Both the position numbers and the translations under genes were made by a program. Positions 47,176 through 57,517 of a stretch of 64,000 nt of DNA are shown one piece after another; positions within the stretch are counted from its first letter, which is position 1, and every line of letters begins with the position of its first letter. Source of the DNA: Rhizobium binae. GTDB lineage: Bacteria > Pseudomonadota > Alphaproteobacteria > Rhizobiales > Rhizobiaceae. The notes under the pieces were generated by a model. The model worked only from the letters and a program-made list of their open reading frames with translations, ran no database searches and was not told the origin of the DNA. Location of the stretch: NCBI RefSeq assembly GCF_017357225.1, contig NZ_CP071604.1:189001-253000 (forward strand), written 5' to 3'.

Positions 47176-49008
47176 ATGGCAGTTCTGTCGTCGAAGATCG
47201 GTTTGTTTCTCTCGCTTGCGGCTGCCTTGGTGCCGATGGCGGCTGTTGGTCAGGACCAGCCGTTCCAGATCGGGAGCTCGGTCATCAGCGAGATGAAGTA
47301 CAAGCCGGGCTTTGCGCATTTCGACTACGTCAATCCCGATGCCCCGAAAGGCGGAGACCTGCGCCTCTCTGCAAGCGGCGCCTTCGACACGTTCAACCCT
47401 CTGCTCGCGAAAGGCCAGACAGCGGTGGGCCTGTCGCTTGTTTACGATACGCTGATGAAGCCGGCCGATGACGAACTCCTCGTCTCCTACGGTCTGCTGG
47501 CCGAGGGCCTCTCCTATACCGCTGACGTCTCCAGCGCGACCTTTCGCCTGCGGCGGGAAGCAAAATGGGCGGATGGTCAGTCGGTAACGCCCGAGGATGT
47601 GATCTTCAGTCTTGACAAGACGAAGGAACTCAACCCGCTCACGGCGAACTATTACAAGCACGTGGTGAAGGCGGAAAAGACCGGCGAGCGCGATGTCACC
47701 TTCACCTTCGATGAGAAGAACAATCGCGAATTGCCGAACATTCTCGGCCAGCTGGTGGTCGTGCCGAAGCATTGGTGGGAGGCACCGGGACCGGACGGCA
47801 AGCCGCGCGACATTTCCAAGACGACGCTGGAGCCTGTGATGGGGTCGGGGCCCTACAAGATTGCTTCCTTCTCCCCCGGCGCGACAATCCGTTATGAGCT
47901 GCGTGACGACTATTGGGGCAAGGACCTCAATGTGAATGTCGGCCAAAACAATTTCCGCAACGTCATCTACACCTATTTCGGTGATCGGGATGTCGAATTT
48001 GAAGCCTTCCGTGCCGGCAATAGTGACTATTGGCAGGAAACGACTGCCGCCCGCTGGGCAACGGGATATGATTTTCCCGCAGTGAAGGAAGGAAGGGTCA
48101 AGAGGGAAGAGGTCAAAAATCCGCTGCGCTCCACCGGCATCCTGCAGGCGCTCGTGCCCAACATGCGCCGCAACCTGTTCAAGGACATCAGGGTCCGCGA
48201 GGCACTGAATTATGGTTTCGACTTCGAAGAGTTGAACCGCACGGTTGCCTTCAACAGCTACAAGCGGATCGACAGCTATTTCTGGAACACTGACCTCGCC
48301 TCCTCCGGCCTGCCCCAGGGACGGGAGCTTGAAATACTACAGGGGCTGAAGGACAAGGTTCCGCCGGAGGTCTTCACCACCCCCTATACCAATCCGGTCG
48401 GCGGCGATCCGCAGAAAAGCCGCGACAACCTCCGCAAGGCGATTGCGCTGCTGAAAGAAGCCGGCTGGGAGCTCAAGGGCAACCGGATGGTCAATACAAA
48501 GACTGGCCAGCCGATGAGTTTCGAGATCCTTCTGTCGAGCCCCATGTTGGAGCGCTGGGCGGTGCCCTACGCCAACAACCTCAGAAAAATCGGGATCGAT
48601 GCGCGGGTCCGGACGGTCGACGCCTCGCAGGCCGTCAACCGTGAGCGCAGCTTCGACTACGACATGATATGGAATGTCTGGGCGGAGACGATGAATCCGG
48701 GCAATGAGCAAGCCGATTATTGGGGATCGGGTTCGGTCAACCAGCAAGGCTCTCGCAATTATGCGGGCATCGCCAACCCGGCGGTCGACGAGCTCATTCG
48801 CATGATCATCTTCGCGCCCAGCCGCGAGGAACAGGTCGCGGCGATTAAGGCCATGGACCGGGTCCTGCTTGCCAATCACTATGTCATCCCGCTGTTCTAC
48901 CGCGATACCTATAACATCGCCTATTGGAGCACGGTGACACATCCGGCCGAGTTTCCGACTTATGGCCTTGGCTTCCCCGATGCCTGGTGGTCCACGTCGG
49001 CAAAATGA
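47176..49008 (+). CDS. yejA: Periplasmic oligopeptide-binding protein (YejA-like)
   Basis: A 610-residue family 5 solute-binding protein for peptides, probably including microcin C-like ligands. The signal peptide covers about residues 1-24 (LFLSLAAALVPMAAVG). The pattern GFAHFDYVNPDAPKGGDLRLS is typical of YejA, and the length is right. GGGGAAAGTGGGA before the ATG at 47176 supports the start. It is followed at about 150 bases by yejB, yejE and yejF. Confidence 0.9.
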   Translation: MAVLSSKIGLFLSLAAALVPMAAVGQDQPFQIGSSVISEMKYKPGFAHFDYVNPDAPKGGDLRLSASGAFDTFNPLLAKGQTAVGLSLVYDTLMKPADDELLVSYGLLAEGLSYTADVSSATFRLRREAKWADGQSVTPEDVIFSLDKTKELNPLTANYYKHVVKAEKTGERDVTFTFDEKNNRELPNILGQLVVVPKHWWEAPGPDGKPRDISKTTLEPVMGSGPYKIASFSPGATIRYELRDDYWGKDLNVNVGQNNFRNVIYTYFGDRDVEFEAFRAGNSDYWQETTAARWATGYDFPAVKEGRVKREEVKNPLRSTGILQALVPNMRRNLFKDIRVREALNYGFDFEELNRTVAFNSYKRIDSYFWNTDLASSGLPQGRELEILQGLKDKVPPEVFTTPYTNPVGGDPQKSRDNLRKAIALLKEAGWELKGNRMVNTKTGQPMSFEILLSSPMLERWAVPYANNLRKIGIDARVRTVDASQAVNRERSFDYDMIWNVWAETMNPGNEQADYWGSGSVNQQGSRNYAGIANPAVDELIRMIIFAPSREEQVAAIKAMDRVLLANHYVIPLFYRDTYNIAYWSTVTHPAEFPTYGLGFPDAWWSTSAK

Positions 49009-49159
49009 GCGGGGCTTGCAATGCAGGGGCTCTGGGCTCCAAATGGCACAAGCGAATCACGACAAGCCGGCAGGGCCGGCAAGGGAAGGCTGGCGGATTG
49101 GGTGGAATTGGACTGAACGGCGTGCAGACAGGAAAAACTTTCCCGGAGGCTGAAGGCTG

Positions 49160-50248
49160 ATGGGCGCCTATATCATTCGCCGCCTGCTTTTGATGATCCC
49201 GACCATCGTCGGCATTATGGCGATTTCCTTCATCGTAGTTCAATTCGCCCCCGGTGGTCCGGTCGAGCAGGTGATCGCCCAGCTGACCGGCCAGGCCGAC
49301 AGCGCCGATCAGCGCCTGTCCGGCGGCGGTGATCTTCTCGGCGGCGGCGGCGGCGAAGAAAACTCGAAATATCGCGGCGCCCAGGGGCTCGATCCGGAGC
49401 TGATCGCCAAGCTTGAAAAACAATTCGGCTTCGACAAGCCGCCGCTGACGCGTTTCGGCGAGATGATGTGGAACTATATCCGCTTCGATTTCGGTGAGAG
49501 CTTCTTCCGCAACACCTCGGTGCTCGACCTCATCAAGGAAAAGTTGCCGGTGTCGATCTCGCTCGGCATATGGATCCTGATCTTCTCCTATGCGATCTCC
49601 ATTCCGCTCGGCATCCGCAAGGCGGTGAAGGACGGATCGACCTTCGATGTCTGGACCTCGGGTGTCATCGTCGTCGGTTATGCTGTGCCAAGCTTTCTCT
49701 TCGGCATCCTGCTGATCGTGCTGTTCGCCGGCGGCTCGTTCTACGACTGGTTCCCGCTGCGGGGGCTGGTCTCGGACAATTTCGATCAGCTCGCCTGGTG
49801 GCAGAAGCCGCTCGATTATTTCTGGCACCTGACTTTGCCGCTGATCTCGCTCTCGCTCGCTGCCTTCGCGACGACGACGCTGCTCACCAAGAATTCCTTC
49901 ATAGAGGAGATCAAGAAGCAATATGTCGTCACCGCCCGCGCCAAGGGTCTGAATGAGCGGCAGGTGCTCTACGGCCATGTTTTCCGCAACGCCATGCTGA
50001 TCATCATCGCCGGTTTTCCCGGCGCCTTCATCTCCGCCTTCTTCACCGGCTCGCTGCTGATCGAGAACATCTTTTCGCTCGATGGCCTCGGCCGCCTCGG
50101 CTATCTCTCGGTGGTCAATCGGGATTATCCGATCGTCTTCGCGACGCTCTACATCTTCTCGCTGCTCGGCCTAGTCGTCAGCCTGGTCTCCGACCTGATC
50201 TACACCTGGATCGATCCGCGCATCGATTTCGAGCGGAGGGATGTCTGA
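49160..50248 (+). CDS. yejB: Peptide ABC transporter permease (YejB)
   Basis: A 362-residue inner-membrane permease of the DppB type with six helices. [20 protein letters not shown] begins it (quoted whole at 20 residues), and [20 protein letters not shown] is the EAA loop. A Gly/Ser-rich low-complexity insert ([17 protein letters not shown]) lies in the first periplasmic loop. The stop overlaps the yejE start by one base. Confidence 0.92.
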   Translation: MGAYIIRRLLLMIPTIVGIMAISFIVVQFAPGGPVEQVIAQLTGQADSADQRLSGGGDLLGGGGGEENSKYRGAQGLDPELIAKLEKQFGFDKPPLTRFGEMMWNYIRFDFGESFFRNTSVLDLIKEKLPVSISLGIWILIFSYAISIPLGIRKAVKDGSTFDVWTSGVIVVGYAVPSFLFGILLIVLFAGGSFYDWFPLRGLVSDNFDQLAWWQKPLDYFWHLTLPLISLSLAAFATTTLLTKNSFIEEIKKQYVVTARAKGLNERQVLYGHVFRNAMLIIIAGFPGAFISAFFTGSLLIENIFSLDGLGRLGYLSVVNRDYPIVFATLYIFSLLGLVVSLVSDLIYTWIDPRIDFERRDV

Positions 50249-51396
50249 TGGACGCTGCCGCAAATCCGGCCACCGCAACCCCGGTCAAGCCGCCGCGCAA
50301 GGGCCTGCTGTCGCCGACGAACATCCGCCGCTGGCAGAATTTCCGGGCGAACGGCCGTGGCTACTGGTCGCTGTGGCTGTTCCTGCTGCTGTTCGTGCTC
50401 AGCCTGTTTGCCGAGTTCCTCGCCAACGACCGGCCGATCATCGCCTCCTACAAGGGCGAAATTCTGTTTCCCGTGCTGATTGACTATCCCGAGGAGAAGT
50501 TCGGCGGCTTCCTCGCCGAAACCGACTATCGCTCCTCGGTGATAGCAGATGAGATCAATGCCAATGGCTGGATGATCTGGCCGCCGATCCGTTATTCCTA
50601 CCGCTCGGTCAATTCGAACATTCCGCATTCGGCGCCGACTCCCCCCTTCTGGCTGATGAGCGAGGAGGAGCGTTGCTCCGGCTACCCGCAAGGGGTGAAT
50701 GACCCCGGCTGCACCCTTGGCAATCTCAACTGGCTCGGCACCGATGATCAGGCGCGTGACGTGCTTGCGCGCGTCATCTACGGCTTCCGCATATCGGTGC
50801 TGTTCGGCCTGGCGCTGACCATCTGCTCGGCAATCATCGGCGTGACGGCAGGGGCAGTGCAGGGCTATTTCGGCGGATTGACCGATCTCCTGCTGCAGCG
50901 CTTCATCGAGATCTGGTCGTCGATGCCGGTGCTCTACATCCTGCTGATCATCGCCGCGATCCTGCCGCCCGGCTTCTTCGTGCTGCTCGGCATCATGCTG
51001 CTCTTCTCCTGGGTCAGCTTCGTCGGCGTGGTGCGCGCTGAATTCCTGCGCGCCCGCAATTTCGAATATGTCCGCGCCGCCCGCGCGCTCGGCGTCAACA
51101 ACCGCACCATCATGTGGCGTCACCTGCTGCCGAACGCCATGGTCGCGACCTTGACTTTCCTGCCTTTCATCCTCTCCGGCTCGATCACGACGCTGACCTC
51201 GCTCGACTTCCTCGGCTTCGGCATGCCACCGGGCTCCCCCTCGCTCGGCGAGATGATCGCCCAGGGCAAGACCAACCTGCAGGCGCCCTGGCTTGGGTTG
51301 ACGGCCTTCTTCGCCATGTCGATCATGCTTTCCCTTTTGATCTTCATCGGCGAGGCCGTGCGCGACGCCTTCGACCCGAGGAAGACGTTTCAATGA
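50248..51396 (+). CDS. yejE: Peptide ABC transporter permease (YejE)
   Basis: A 382-residue inner-membrane permease of the DppC type. The N-terminal helix LWLFLLLFVLSLFAEFLAND is followed by a large periplasmic loop, then the core with ARNFEYVRAARALGVNNRTI (EAA loop). LGTDDQARDVLARVIYGFR is a family marker. The stop overlaps the yejF start as ATGA. It pairs with YejB as heterodimer. Confidence 0.92.
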   Translation: MDAAANPATATPVKPPRKGLLSPTNIRRWQNFRANGRGYWSLWLFLLLFVLSLFAEFLANDRPIIASYKGEILFPVLIDYPEEKFGGFLAETDYRSSVIADEINANGWMIWPPIRYSYRSVNSNIPHSAPTPPFWLMSEEERCSGYPQGVNDPGCTLGNLNWLGTDDQARDVLARVIYGFRISVLFGLALTICSAIIGVTAGAVQGYFGGLTDLLLQRFIEIWSSMPVLYILLIIAAILPPGFFVLLGIMLLFSWVSFVGVVRAEFLRARNFEYVRAARALGVNNRTIMWRHLLPNAMVATLTFLPFILSGSITTLTSLDFLGFGMPPGSPSLGEMIAQGKTNLQAPWLGLTAFFAMSIMLSLLIFIGEAVRDAFDPRKTFQ

Positions 51397-53030
51397 GTGA
51401 CATGACAGAACCGCTCCTTTCCGTCCGCGATCTCTCGGTTGCCTTTCATCAGGGCGGCGAAACGTCGCTTGCCGTCGATCGGATCTCCTTCGATATCGCC
51501 AAAGGCGAGGTCGTGGCGCTCGTCGGCGAATCCGGTTCCGGCAAGTCGGTCTCGGCCAATTCGATCCTCCGGCTTCTTCCCTATCCCTCGGCAAGCCATC
51601 CCTCCGGCGAAATCCTGTTCAAGGGCAAGGATCTTCTGAAAGCATCGGAGCGGGCGCTGCGCGAGGTGCGCGGCAACGACATCACCATGATCTTCCAGGA
51701 GCCGATGACCTCGCTCAATCCGCTTCATACGATCGAGAAGCAGATTGCCGAGATCCTCGCCCTGCACCAGGGCATCACCGGCCAGCCGGCGCGCCAGCGC
51801 GTGTTGGAATTGTTGAACCAAGTCGGCATCCGCGAGCCGGAAAAGCGGTTGAAGGCCTATCCGCACGAACTGTCAGGCGGCCAGCGCCAGCGCGTCATGA
51901 TCGCCATGGCGCTCGCCAACCGGCCGGAATTGCTGATCGCCGACGAGCCGACCACGGCGCTCGACGTCACCGTGCAGGCGCAGATCTTGGAACTGCTGCG
52001 GAAATTGAAGGCAGCGCACGGCATGTCGATGCTGTTCATCACCCATGATCTCGGCATTGTGCGCAAATTCGCCGACCGCGTCTGCGTGATGACCAAGGGC
52101 AGGATCGTCGAGGCAGGAACGGTCGAGGAGGTTTTCGCCAATCCGAAGCACGATTATACCCGCCACCTCCTTGCCTCCGAGCCCCGCGGCGAGCCGCCGC
52201 TTGCCGATCCGTCGAAGCCGGTGGTGATGGAAGGTTCCGACATTCGCGTCTGGTTCCCGATCAAGGCGGGGCTGATGCGCCGCGTCGTCGACCACGTCAA
52301 GGCGGTCGACGGCATCGATCTTTCACTGCGCGCCGGGCAGACGCTCGGTGTCGTCGGCGAGTCCGGCTCCGGCAAGACCACCCTCGGCCTGGCACTCACC
52401 CGGCTGATCTCCTCGCAAGGGCGGATCGCTTTTGTCGGCAAGGATATAGCCGGCTATTCGTTCAGCGAGATGCGGCCGCTGCGCAACCAGCTGCAGATCG
52501 TCTTTCAGGATCCTTACGGCTCGCTCAGCCCGCGCATGTCGGTCGGCGATATCATTGCCGAAGGGCTGAAGGTGCATGAGCGCTCCTTGAGCGCCGAAGA
52601 GCGCGACAAGCGCGTCTGCTGGGCGCTGGAGGAGGTCGGCCTCGACCCTCTGACGCGCTGGCGTTACCCGCATGAATTTTCCGGCGGCCAGCGCCAGCGC
52701 ATCGCCATTGCCCGTGCGATGGTGCTCAAACCGCGCTTCGTCATGCTCGACGAGCCGACCTCGGCGCTCGATATGAGCGTCCAGGCGCAGGTAGTCGATC
52801 TCCTGCGCGACCTGCAGAAGAAGCACGACCTCGCCTATCTCTTCATCAGCCATGACCTGAAGGTGGTGAAGGCGCTTGCCAACGACGTCATCGTCATGCG
52901 GTTCGGCAAGGTGGTGGAGCAGGGGCCGTCAGCGGAAATCTTCCGTGCGCCGAAGGACGATTACACCAAGGCGCTGATGGCCGCCGCCTTCAACATCGAG
53001 GCGGTGCCGACGCCCGCCGTGCAGCAGTAA
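51393..53030 (+). CDS. yejF: Peptide ABC transporter dual ATPase (YejF)
   Basis: A 545-residue protein with two ABC ATPase domains in tandem, energising YejBE. Domain 1 has [15 protein letters not shown] and [15 protein letters not shown]; domain 2 has [14 protein letters not shown] and [15 protein letters not shown], each with a LxDEPTxAL Walker B. The start at 51393 ([10 protein letters not shown]) overlaps the yejE stop; an earlier in-frame start runs through yejE and is rejected. The operon is a conserved peptide/microcin uptake unit. Confidence 0.94.
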   Translation: MSDMTEPLLSVRDLSVAFHQGGETSLAVDRISFDIAKGEVVALVGESGSGKSVSANSILRLLPYPSASHPSGEILFKGKDLLKASERALREVRGNDITMIFQEPMTSLNPLHTIEKQIAEILALHQGITGQPARQRVLELLNQVGIREPEKRLKAYPHELSGGQRQRVMIAMALANRPELLIADEPTTALDVTVQAQILELLRKLKAAHGMSMLFITHDLGIVRKFADRVCVMTKGRIVEAGTVEEVFANPKHDYTRHLLASEPRGEPPLADPSKPVVMEGSDIRVWFPIKAGLMRRVVDHVKAVDGIDLSLRAGQTLGVVGESGSGKTTLGLALTRLISSQGRIAFVGKDIAGYSFSEMRPLRNQLQIVFQDPYGSLSPRMSVGDIIAEGLKVHERSLSAEERDKRVCWALEEVGLDPLTRWRYPHEFSGGQRQRIAIARAMVLKPRFVMLDEPTSALDMSVQAQVVDLLRDLQKKHDLAYLFISHDLKVVKALANDVIVMRFGKVVEQGPSAEIFRAPKDDYTKALMAAAFNIEAVPTPAVQQ

Positions 53031-53038
53031 AGAGCATC

Positions 53039-53998
53039 ATGTCCGCACCTCCTCCTGTTCTCGTCGACATCAAGTTCAATCCCGAAGGTGTCGCCCGCGT
53101 GCTGAAGACGGCTTTTGCCGACCGTGGCAGCATCAATCTCGCCGATCCGGCCGATCGCCTGCGGGATCTCAGCGCTGCCGAATACGCGCTCCTCTGGAAG
53201 CCGGATGCCGATCTTTTCAACCGGGCGCCGAACCTCAAGGTCATCTTCTCGGGCGGCGCCGGTGTCGATCACATCATCGGCATGGATGGCCTGCCTGAGA
53301 TACCGATCGTTCGTTTCGTCGATCGCAGCCTGACCACCCGCATGAGCGAATGGGTGGTGATGCAATGCCTCATGCATCTGCGCGGGCAATACGCCCATGA
53401 CAGCCACCAGCGGCGGGGCGAATGGGCGAAGTTGATCGCGCCCGAAGCAGCGGAGGTGACGGTCGGCGTCATGGGCCTCGGCGTGCTCGGGCAAGACGCG
53501 GTCGCCAAGCTGAAAGTGATGGGTTTCAACGTCATCGGCTGGTCGCGTACCCGCAAAGAGATCGACGGCGTCGAGACCTTCGACGCGCACCAATTGGCCG
53601 GGTTTCTCGCCAGGACCGACATTCTCGTCGGCCTCTTGCCGCTGACACCCGACACCACGGGTTTCTACGATAGCGGGCTATTTAAAAAGCTCCGCCGCGA
53701 CGGTGCGCTTGGGCGGCCGGTCTTCATCAATGCCGGCCGCGGCCGGAGCCAGGTCGAGGCCGACATCGTCTCGGCCATCCGGAGCGGCATCCTCGGCGGC
53801 GCTTCGCTTGATGTTTTCGAGGTCGAGCCTCTCGCGTCAGATAACCCGCTGTGGCGGTTGGAGAACGTCTTCATCACCCCGCATGACGCGGCGGTCTCGG
53901 AAGAGAACGCGCTGTTCCGCCATGTCGAGACGCAGATCGCCCGTTTCGAGCGCGGTGAGCCGCTACAATTCGTGATCGACCGCGCCGCCGGCTATTGA
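53039..53998 (+). CDS. ghrA: Glyoxylate/hydroxypyruvate reductase (GhrA-like)
   Basis: A 319-residue D-2-hydroxyacid dehydrogenase that reduces glyoxylate and hydroxypyruvate with NAD(P)H. The cofactor loop VGVMGLGVLGQDAV, the catalytic Arg region INAGRGRSQVEADI and the Glu in VFEVEPL are present. The His is in ITPHDAAVSEENALF. It is 8 bases after yejF, so may share its transcript. The family differs from the enzyme at 3-386. Confidence 0.85.
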   Translation: MSAPPPVLVDIKFNPEGVARVLKTAFADRGSINLADPADRLRDLSAAEYALLWKPDADLFNRAPNLKVIFSGGAGVDHIIGMDGLPEIPIVRFVDRSLTTRMSEWVVMQCLMHLRGQYAHDSHQRRGEWAKLIAPEAAEVTVGVMGLGVLGQDAVAKLKVMGFNVIGWSRTRKEIDGVETFDAHQLAGFLARTDILVGLLPLTPDTTGFYDSGLFKKLRRDGALGRPVFINAGRGRSQVEADIVSAIRSGILGGASLDVFEVEPLASDNPLWRLENVFITPHDAAVSEENALFRHVETQIARFERGEPLQFVIDRAAGY

Positions 53999-54085
53999 GC
54001 GTCCGGAACCTTCGAGACGACTGACCGTTTTCTCTGCGACAGTTTCTTCCGGCCGGATCGGCCGGCAAGACAGCGGAAGGAGACG

Positions 54086-54448
54086 ATGATGGCGCATCAG
54101 ACGGAAACACGCTGGGAAAAATCCGACGGCAAGCTTCACAAGGAAGCGCAGATCCCGCCCGTCAAGGCGAAGCAGGGGCGCATGGGATACCGCATCCTGA
54201 CGGTACTGCTCGTCGCGCTGATCCTCGCTTTCGTGGTCTGGATCCCGGTCGAGATCTGGGGCAATCGCGAGGCGAACGAGGTGGCGCCGCGGCAGCCCGG
54301 CCAGCAGCTCCAGCAGCAGCAATCGGACGCAGCACCTGCCCCGACGCAGCAGAATGGCAATGCAGTGCCGACCGAGACGCCTGCAACAGCGCCGGCCCCG
54401 AATGTTGCGCCTGCCGTACCGGCCCAGCCTGCAACGCCGGCGCAATAG
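54086..54448 (+). CDS. Single-pass membrane protein with Gln/Pro/Ala-rich tail
   Basis: A 120-residue protein of unknown function. A charged cytoplasmic N-terminus (about 1-33) is followed by one membrane helix (YRILTVLLVALILAFVVWIP). The tail is rich in Gln, Pro and Ala (QQLQQQQSDAAPAPTQQ), lying in the periplasm if the topology follows the positive-inside rule. GGAAGGAG precedes the start (54086, or the second Met). A terminator hairpin follows at 54469-54496. Confidence 0.7.
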   Translation: MMAHQTETRWEKSDGKLHKEAQIPPVKAKQGRMGYRILTVLLVALILAFVVWIPVEIWGNREANEVAPRQPGQQLQQQQSDAAPAPTQQNGNAVPTETPATAPAPNVAPAVPAQPATPAQ

Positions 54449-54468
54449 AGCAATTCCAGATGATCTTC

Positions 54469-54496
54469 CATCCCGCCGCCATGCCGCGGCGGGATG
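54469..54496 (+). terminator. Terminator after the membrane protein gene
   Basis: A 10-bp perfect stem CATCCCGCCG (54469-54478) with CGGCGGGATG (54487-54496) followed by TTTATGTTTT. Confidence 0.75.
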
Positions 54497-54615
54497 TTTA
54501 TGTTTTATCTGGACTTTGCCCGCTGATTTTTCGATAAGAAGACGCACGAGCCGGTTTCGTGCGCCGGCCCGGATACTTGGCAGCACCTGACCGGATTGGA
54601 CAGGGGCAGGAATTC

Positions 54616-55920
54616 ATGGCCAAGACCGATATTGCAAGACGCGTCTACAATCACGCTTGGAAGCTCGACCCGATCATCCGCAGCCTGATCGATACCGACT
54701 TCTACAAGCTGCTCATGCTGCAGATGATCTGGAAGCTCTATCCAGACGTCAATGCCTCCTTCACGCTGATCAACCGGACCAAACGCGTCCACCTCGCCGA
54801 GGAGATCGATGAAGGCGAATTGCGTGAACAGCTGGATCACGCCCGTACGCTGCGGCTCTCCAAGAAGGAGATGATCTGGCTTGCGGGTAACAGCTTCTAC
54901 GGCCGCGCCCAGATTTTCGAGCCGGAATTCCTCGCCTGGCTTTCCAACTTCCAGCTTCCCGAATACGAGCTGTCGAAGAGGGACGGCCAATATGTGCTGG
55001 ATTTTCACGGGGCTTGGAAGGAAACCACGATGTGGGAGATCCCGGCGCTCGCGATCGTCAACGAGCTGCGGTCGCGCTCGGCGATGAGAGCGCTGGGCCC
55101 TTTCACCCTTGATGTGCTCTATGCCCGCGCCAAGGCGAAGATGTGGTCGAAGGTCGAGCGGCTGAGGGAACTGCCGGGCTTGCGGATTTCCGATTTCGGC
55201 ACCCGCCGCCGCCACAGTTTTCTCTGGCAGCGCTGGTGCGTCGAGGCGCTGAAGGAAGGCATCGGGCCGGCCTTTACCGGCACCAGCAATGTATTGCTGG
55301 CCATGGATTCCGATCTCGAGGCGGTCGGCACCAATGCCCATGAGCTGCCGATGGTGGCCGCTGCCCTGGCGCAGACCGACGAGCAGCTGCGCAACGCGCC
55401 CTACAAGATCCTGCGCGACTGGAACAAGCTCTATGGCGGCAACCTTCTGATCGTCCTGCCGGATGCCTTTGGCACCGCGGCCTTCCTGCGCGACGCGCCG
55501 GAATGGGTGGCCGATTGGACGGGCTTTCGCCCGGACAGCGCGCCGCCGATCGAAGGCGGGGAGAAGATCATCGACTGGTGGAAGAAGATGGGCCGCGATC
55601 CGCGCCAGAAGCTGCTGATTTTCTCCGACGGCCTCGATGTCGACGCCATCATCGACACTTACCGGCATTTCGAAGGCCGGGTGCGGATGAGCTTCGGCTG
55701 GGGCACCAACCTCACCAATGACTTTGCCGGCTGCGCGCCGACGGAAATCTCAGGCCTCAATCCGATCTCGATCGTCTGCAAGGTCAGCGACGCCAATGGC
55801 CGTCCGGCGGTGAAGCTCTCGGACAATCCGCAGAAGGCGACCGGCGAACCGGCGGAGGTCGAACGTTACCTGAAATTCTTCGGCACTGAGGACAGGGTCG
55901 ATCAGACCGTCCTGGTTTAG
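54616..55920 (+). CDS. pncB: Nicotinate phosphoribosyltransferase
   Basis: A 434-residue enzyme that makes nicotinate mononucleotide from nicotinate and PRPP, feeding NAD salvage. [20 protein letters not shown] is the family N-terminus, the activating His lies in RRRHSFLWQ, and the PRPP/phosphate loop is in [25 protein letters not shown] is in the C-terminal half. GGGGCAGGAATTC precedes the ATG at 54616. Its stop overlaps that of the convergent RMF-like gene. Confidence 0.95.
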   Translation: MAKTDIARRVYNHAWKLDPIIRSLIDTDFYKLLMLQMIWKLYPDVNASFTLINRTKRVHLAEEIDEGELREQLDHARTLRLSKKEMIWLAGNSFYGRAQIFEPEFLAWLSNFQLPEYELSKRDGQYVLDFHGAWKETTMWEIPALAIVNELRSRSAMRALGPFTLDVLYARAKAKMWSKVERLRELPGLRISDFGTRRRHSFLWQRWCVEALKEGIGPAFTGTSNVLLAMDSDLEAVGTNAHELPMVAAALAQTDEQLRNAPYKILRDWNKLYGGNLLIVLPDAFGTAAFLRDAPEWVADWTGFRPDSAPPIEGGEKIIDWWKKMGRDPRQKLLIFSDGLDVDAIIDTYRHFEGRVRMSFGWGTNLTNDFAGCAPTEISGLNPISIVCKVSDANGRPAVKLSDNPQKATGEPAEVERYLKFFGTEDRVDQTVLV

Positions 55921-56183
55921 GCGCGCCGCGCCCCGCGGCTATCCCCGGATAAGGCGCGGCCGTTCCCGGATACGGCGTGGCCCTCCCGGGGCATATCGAT
56001 GTGCCCGGCCATCGCGTCCTCGATCGACCAGCCGAAGCGCCAGGCCTCGAACATCGAAAACCATTCCTGCAGATCGGTGATCGGCAGCATATCCGGTTTC
56101 GACATCGGATTGTCGGCCAGGCTGCGGCCGAGCGCACGGTCGCGCGCGCCGCGTTCCTGCATCTCAAGCAGATCCTCGAACAT
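55917..56183 (-). CDS. Small RMF/CrpP-like protein
   Basis: An 88-residue protein. The pattern [13 protein letters not shown], a Pro/Met linker and [15 protein letters not shown] is similar to the ribosome modulation factor (QRGYQAGIAGRS then WLGGWREAMAD in E. coli), but with an inserted segment. If homologous it would bind and hibernate ribosomes in stationary phase. AGAGGGGTGACG precedes the ATG at 56183. The last 25 residues are Gly/Ser/Arg-rich. The stop overlaps that of pncB. Confidence 0.65.
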   Translation of the reverse strand: MFEDLLEMQERGARDRALGRSLADNPMSKPDMLPITDLQEWFSMFEAWRFGWSIEDAMAGHIDMPREGHAVSGNGRALSGDSRGARRA

Positions 56184-56213
56184 CGTCACCCCTCTTTTGA
56201 TGGGTCTATGCAA

Positions 56214-56511
56214 TCACGCTAATGGAACCTTGTCGAGTCCGGATGCGGCGATTCCGGTTTTTCACAGGATTAGCCCTAATTCGCTATCTCGATGCACTGA
56301 GAGTGACGGGGAGGCCCGGCTTCCTGGCTGGGGTCCGCCTCCGGGCCTCCCGGCTGGCCGAATCGCAAAACGGCAGCATCGACAAGTTGCCGCCTTCCGG
56401 CCAGGCCGATCCAACCAAGATGATACGGACGGTGAACAGCCGGTTAACATCCACCGGATCTGTACCGATTCCACACGATCCGGCAGGTCGTCTGCGGCAT
56501 GCCTCGACGGT
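56214..56511. other. Non-coding stretch between RMF-like and KTSC genes
   Basis: About 300 bases. A CCGGA-N9-TCCGG dyad followed by TTTTT (about 56238-56262, plus strand) resembles an intrinsic terminator, but no plus-strand gene precedes it closely. It also holds the promoter of the RMF-like gene. Nothing else is seen. Confidence 0.35.
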
Positions 56512-56721
56512 TCAGGCAGCCAGTCGGCGAAACCGGGTCCGGATCCGGTCGAGGTAATAATGGCCGGGAGACGCTGCCGCTGTCATCGCATGGGCTTCCG
56601 ACGAGGGAACCCCTTCGAACAGCCGCTCCTCGCCATTCTTGAAGCAAATCCTGAGCCGTCCATCTTCCTGGCTGAAATAGACGGATTTGATGATCTTCGA
56701 CTTCACCGAAAGTTCTTCCAC
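56512..56721 (-). CDS. KTSC domain-containing protein
   Basis: A 69-residue protein matching the KTSC domain: a Lys-Ser start (SKIIKSVYFSQEDGRLRICF, cut at 20), an FxNGxxxxFEGVP strand pair, and ASPGHYYLDRIRTRF near the end, with the Ser-Pro-Gly of the family. The domain occurs alone or next to nucleases and its function is poorly known. No partner gene is adjacent, as the flanks are short non-coding DNA. Confidence 0.75.
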   Translation of the reverse strand: MEELSVKSKIIKSVYFSQEDGRLRICFKNGEERLFEGVPSSEAHAMTAAASPGHYYLDRIRTRFRRLAA

Positions 56722-56855
56722 CTGTTTTACCTCTGGTTTTTAATTTTCCAGAGCATACCGCGTCACGTGCAAAGACCCGGTGAAGCGGCATGGTAAAAAT
56801 TCCGGAATCGTCTGGTGTCTAAACATCCGCCACCGCAAAGCCCGTTTCGGCCAGA

Positions 56856-57407
56856 TCACGCCTGATCAGATTTTGCCAATCCGGCTGAGAAGGCCGTCAA
56901 CAAAGCCTTGCCCTGGCTCCATTCCTCAAGGCCGCTTTGCCCGTTGATATGGCCGAAAGCACCGATCTCCACAAAGCCGCTACCCCAGCGATTGGCTCGC
57001 GCCCGGGCATGGTCTAGTGTGCCGAAAGGATCATTGGCGCTTGCGACAATCAGAGTGGGGAAACGCATCTTTTGCGATGGCGGATTGCCGAAGCCCGCCG
57101 CCTCCTCGGGAAATGACGCGGACTGCGGATCCGGGACCGCCACGAGAAAGGCTCCGGCAACGGCAAGCGATGAAAGCTGCTGCCAATGCGCAACCGCCAG
57201 ACAGGCTAGGCTGTGGGCGACCAGCAGGGGCGGTGTTGCCGATGCGCCGACGGCGCGATCAATGGCCGAAATCCAGTCCGCCAAGTCGGGCCTATCCCAA
57301 TCGCTTGGCTGGAAACGCCGCATTTCCGGGCGCGATATTTCCCAGCGGGTCTGCCAATGATCGTCGCCAGAACCGCCAATGCCTGGCAACGTGATGATGT
57401 CTTTCAT
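56856..57407 (-). CDS. Alpha/beta hydrolase of the RBBP9/YdeN family
   Basis: A 183-residue single-domain serine hydrolase. LPGIGGSGDDHWQTRWE begins it, the nucleophile Ser is in LLVAHSLAC, Asp in ASANDPFG and His in AFGHINGQSG. Substrates of the family are unknown. AGAGGAAAA precedes the ATG at 57407. It is divergent from the Lrp/AsnC gene with about 110 bases between, so that regulator may control it. Confidence 0.87.
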   Translation of the reverse strand: MKDIITLPGIGGSGDDHWQTRWEISRPEMRRFQPSDWDRPDLADWISAIDRAVGASATPPLLVAHSLACLAVAHWQQLSSLAVAGAFLVAVPDPQSASFPEEAAGFGNPPSQKMRFPTLIVASANDPFGTLDHARARANRWGSGFVEIGAFGHINGQSGLEEWSQGKALLTAFSAGLAKSDQA

Positions 57408-57517
57408 GCGTTTTCCTCTGATCATTCGTGCAGGTGAAAATGATGCATTTTCATTTGCATCGGAATGAATGATCATCGGAAAGCCGCATCCTTCTCCGAT
57501 GATTTCAAGGTGATCCC

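Noticed and set aside
50200..51594. 464-residue minus-strand frame opposite yejE and yejF
   Set aside because: Highly charged Arg/Glu/Gln/His composition typical of an antisense shadow; the yej genes explain the DNA.
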